Origin: Prevotellaceae bacterium
GTDB lineage: Bacteria > Bacteroidota > Bacteroidia > Bacteroidales > Paludibacteraceae
NCBI GenBank assembly: GCA_031255055.1
Contig: JAIRTG010000231.1
Location: 1 to 8,470, forward strand
Direction: 5' to 3'
Length of the DNA stretch: 8,470 nt
A program made the position numbers and the translations under genes. Positions 7,251 through 8,470 of this stretch are shown one piece after another. Each line of letters opens with the position of its first letter. Within the stretch, counting starts at the first letter, position 1. The notes under the pieces were generated by a model that searched no databases, was not told the DNA's origin, and worked only from the letters and a program-made list of their open reading frames with translations.

Positions 7251-8300
7251 ATGAAACTTTCTCAGTTTAAATTCAACTTACCCGAAAAGCTTATAGCGCA
7301 ATATCCTGCCGATCGCAGAGACGAATCTCGGCTGATGGTCGTAGACAGAAAAACAGGTGAATTGCAGCATTTGGTTTTTAAAGACATTTTAGGCTTTTTT
7401 GAAGAGCACGACCTTTTTGTATTCAACGATACAAAAGTGTTTCCTGCACGCTTATTTGGAAACAAAGAAAAAACAGGCGCCCAGATCGAAGTATTTTTAC
7501 TGCGCGAATTGAATCGCGATAACCATCTTTGGGATGTACTGGTAGAGCCGGCCCGCAAGATTCGGATCGGGAACAAACTGTATTTCGGAGACGACGATTC
7601 AATCGTGGCCGAAGTAATCGACAACACCACATCGCGTGGCAGGACCCTGCGTTTTTTGTACGACGGCGACCACGAGGCGTTCAAAAGAAATTTGTACACT
7701 TTCGGCGAAACGCCGCTTCCTAGGAACATCACACGTCGCGCCGAGCCGGAAGACGCAGAAAGGTTTCAAACCATATTTGCAAAAAACGAAGGTGCGGTTT
7801 CGGCGCCCGGTGCAGGCTTACATTTCAGTCGAGAACTGATGAAAAGAATGGAGATCAAAGGCTTGAACATGGCCTTTGTGACCTCTCACATGAGTTTGGG
7901 CAACTTCCGCGAAATTGATGTGGAAGATTTGACAAAGCACAAAATGGATTCGGAACAAATGGCCGTTAACGAAGAAGCAACAACAATCGTAAACAAAGCA
8001 AAAAACAACGGAAGGAAAATATGTGGCGTAGGCGTAACCGTGATGAGAGCATTGGAAAGCGTTGTCGGAACAGAAAATAAAATCAAGCCGTTTTCAGGCT
8101 GGACAAACAAATTTATCTTTCCGCCATACGAGTTCAAGGTAGCCAATGCGATGGTAACCAACTTTCACCTGCCATACTCCACATTATTGATGCTTACCGC
8201 CGCATTCGGTTCATACAATTTGATTATGAATGCTTATGATGTCGCCATCAAAGAAAAATACAGATTCGGCGTATATGGCGATGCAATGCTGATTTTATAG
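7251..8300 (+). CDS. queA: tRNA preQ1(34) ribosyltransferase-isomerase QueA
   Basis: Transfers and isomerises the ribosyl part of S-adenosylmethionine onto preQ1 at tRNA position 34, forming epoxyqueuosine, the penultimate step of queuosine synthesis. The ATG at 7251 gives 349 residues, the usual size, and begins [19 protein letters not shown] as in other Bacteroidales; an open frame back to a TTG at 7167 overlaps truB and is not favoured. Typical segments are [11 protein letters not shown] (58-68), [16 protein letters not shown] (95-110), AERFQT (169-174), HKMDSEQ (230-236), [10 protein letters not shown] (284-293) and the C-terminal [13 protein letters not shown] (337-349). Three motifs differ from the general family pattern: PGAGLHF (186-192) rather than [16 protein letters not shown] (211-219) rather than TLHVGxGTF, and GVTVMR (261-266) rather than GTTxxR. 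This may be lineage variation. It is the last gene of the run; the insertion sequence follows about 43 bases later. Confidence 0.94.
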   Translation: MKLSQFKFNLPEKLIAQYPADRRDESRLMVVDRKTGELQHLVFKDILGFFEEHDLFVFNDTKVFPARLFGNKEKTGAQIEVFLLRELNRDNHLWDVLVEPARKIRIGNKLYFGDDDSIVAEVIDNTTSRGRTLRFLYDGDHEAFKRNLYTFGETPLPRNITRRAEPEDAERFQTIFAKNEGAVSAPGAGLHFSRELMKRMEIKGLNMAFVTSHMSLGNFREIDVEDLTKHKMDSEQMAVNEEATTIVNKAKNNGRKICGVGVTVMRALESVVGTENKIKPFSGWTNKFIFPPYEFKVANAMVTNFHLPYSTLLMLTAAFGSYNLIMNAYDVAIKEKYRFGVYGDAMLIL

Positions 8301-8343
8301 AAAAAACTTTTCGACCAACTATTAGAAATGTCGTCGGTTCATT

Positions 8344-8470
8344 TGATGTGAACCCCAAAGTTTGGACGGGTTAATATTATTTTAGATAGCATGAGTTCGG
8401 TATTGTACCGGACTCATGTTGTTTAAAGCGAGCTTGATCCGCTTGTTATTGTAATAGTCTATGTATTCTA
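8344..8470 (-). mobile_element. IS3-family insertion sequence, one end
   Basis: The element's terminus after the transposase gene enters the window here. Reading inward, TGATGTGAACCCCAAAGTTT and then GGAC resemble the terminal inverted repeats of IS3-family elements, which commonly start with TGA and contain CCCCAAAAGTTTGGAC-like sequence. The transposase stop is 38 bases inside the end. The exact edge is uncertain; TGAACCCC at 8349 is a second possible edge. The other end and the target-site duplication lie outside the window. Confidence 0.75.
8382..8470 (-). CDS. IS3-family transposase, C-terminal fragment
   Basis: Only the last 28 residues are in the window; the gene runs off the right edge, so this is a partial view rather than proof of a broken gene. 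The translation of 8385-8468 contains YIDYYNNKRIKLALNNMSPV followed by QYRTHAI and a TAA stop. This is the characteristic end of the rve integrase domain of OrfB (IS150/IS3 type), where a Y(I/D)xYYNxxR segment is followed by a 'L..MSPxQYR' ending. The catalytic DDE residues would be upstream, outside the window, so activity cannot be judged. It is transcribed towards queA, convergent with the operon. Confidence 0.87.
   Translation of the reverse strand, partial: EYIDYYNNKRIKLALNNMSPVQYRTHAI

Noticed and set aside
7262..7732. 156-codon minus-strand open frame inside queA
   Set aside because: It is antisense to clear QueA motifs and has a serine- and arginine-rich composition typical of a shadow frame.

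Overview
The window looks like chromosomal DNA of a Bacteroidales bacterium (phylum Bacteroidota). Three things point there. The run ftsX, a DUF3098 protein, uppP, truB, queA is a gene order typical of that group. The queA and truB proteins read closely like Bacteroidales homologues as I remember them. The starts lack clear Shine-Dalgarno sequences, sit behind A-rich leaders, and have TAnnTTTG-type -7 boxes upstream instead. Genus cannot be fixed from the sequence alone.

Layout. Positions 1-339 hold no convincing gene. They contain an abrupt GC-rich block with several hairpins (102-186), a TCTTTC triplet repeat (193-210) and short imperfect direct repeats. The minus strand at 340-1566 encodes a complete SufS-type cysteine desulfurase, with no sufBCD or sufE beside it. 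A 331-base divergent intergenic region (1567-1897) carries candidate promoters for both directions and an unexplained cluster of palindromes and repeats (1698-1749).

From 1898 to 8300 six genes run on the plus strand with small gaps: a YfhO-family multi-pass membrane protein, FtsX, a two-helix DUF3098 protein, undecaprenyl-diphosphatase UppP, tRNA pseudouridine synthase TruB, and QueA. Gaps are 24, 75, -4, 31 and 55 bases, so a single operon is plausible. The first four products act at the inner membrane: a GT-C-like membrane enzyme candidate, divisome control of wall hydrolysis, a small unknown, and recycling of the undecaprenyl carrier. The last two modify tRNA (U55 and the queuosine at position 34).

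After queA the window enters the end of an IS3-family insertion sequence (about 8344 onward). The transposase C-terminus is on the minus strand and runs off the right edge.

No wholly new system is evident. The best leads are the GC-rich hairpin block, the palindrome cluster upstream of sufS/yfhO, the uncharacterised DUF3098 gene overlapping uppP, the YfhO-type protein at the head of an envelope operon, and unusual residues in conserved QueA motifs.
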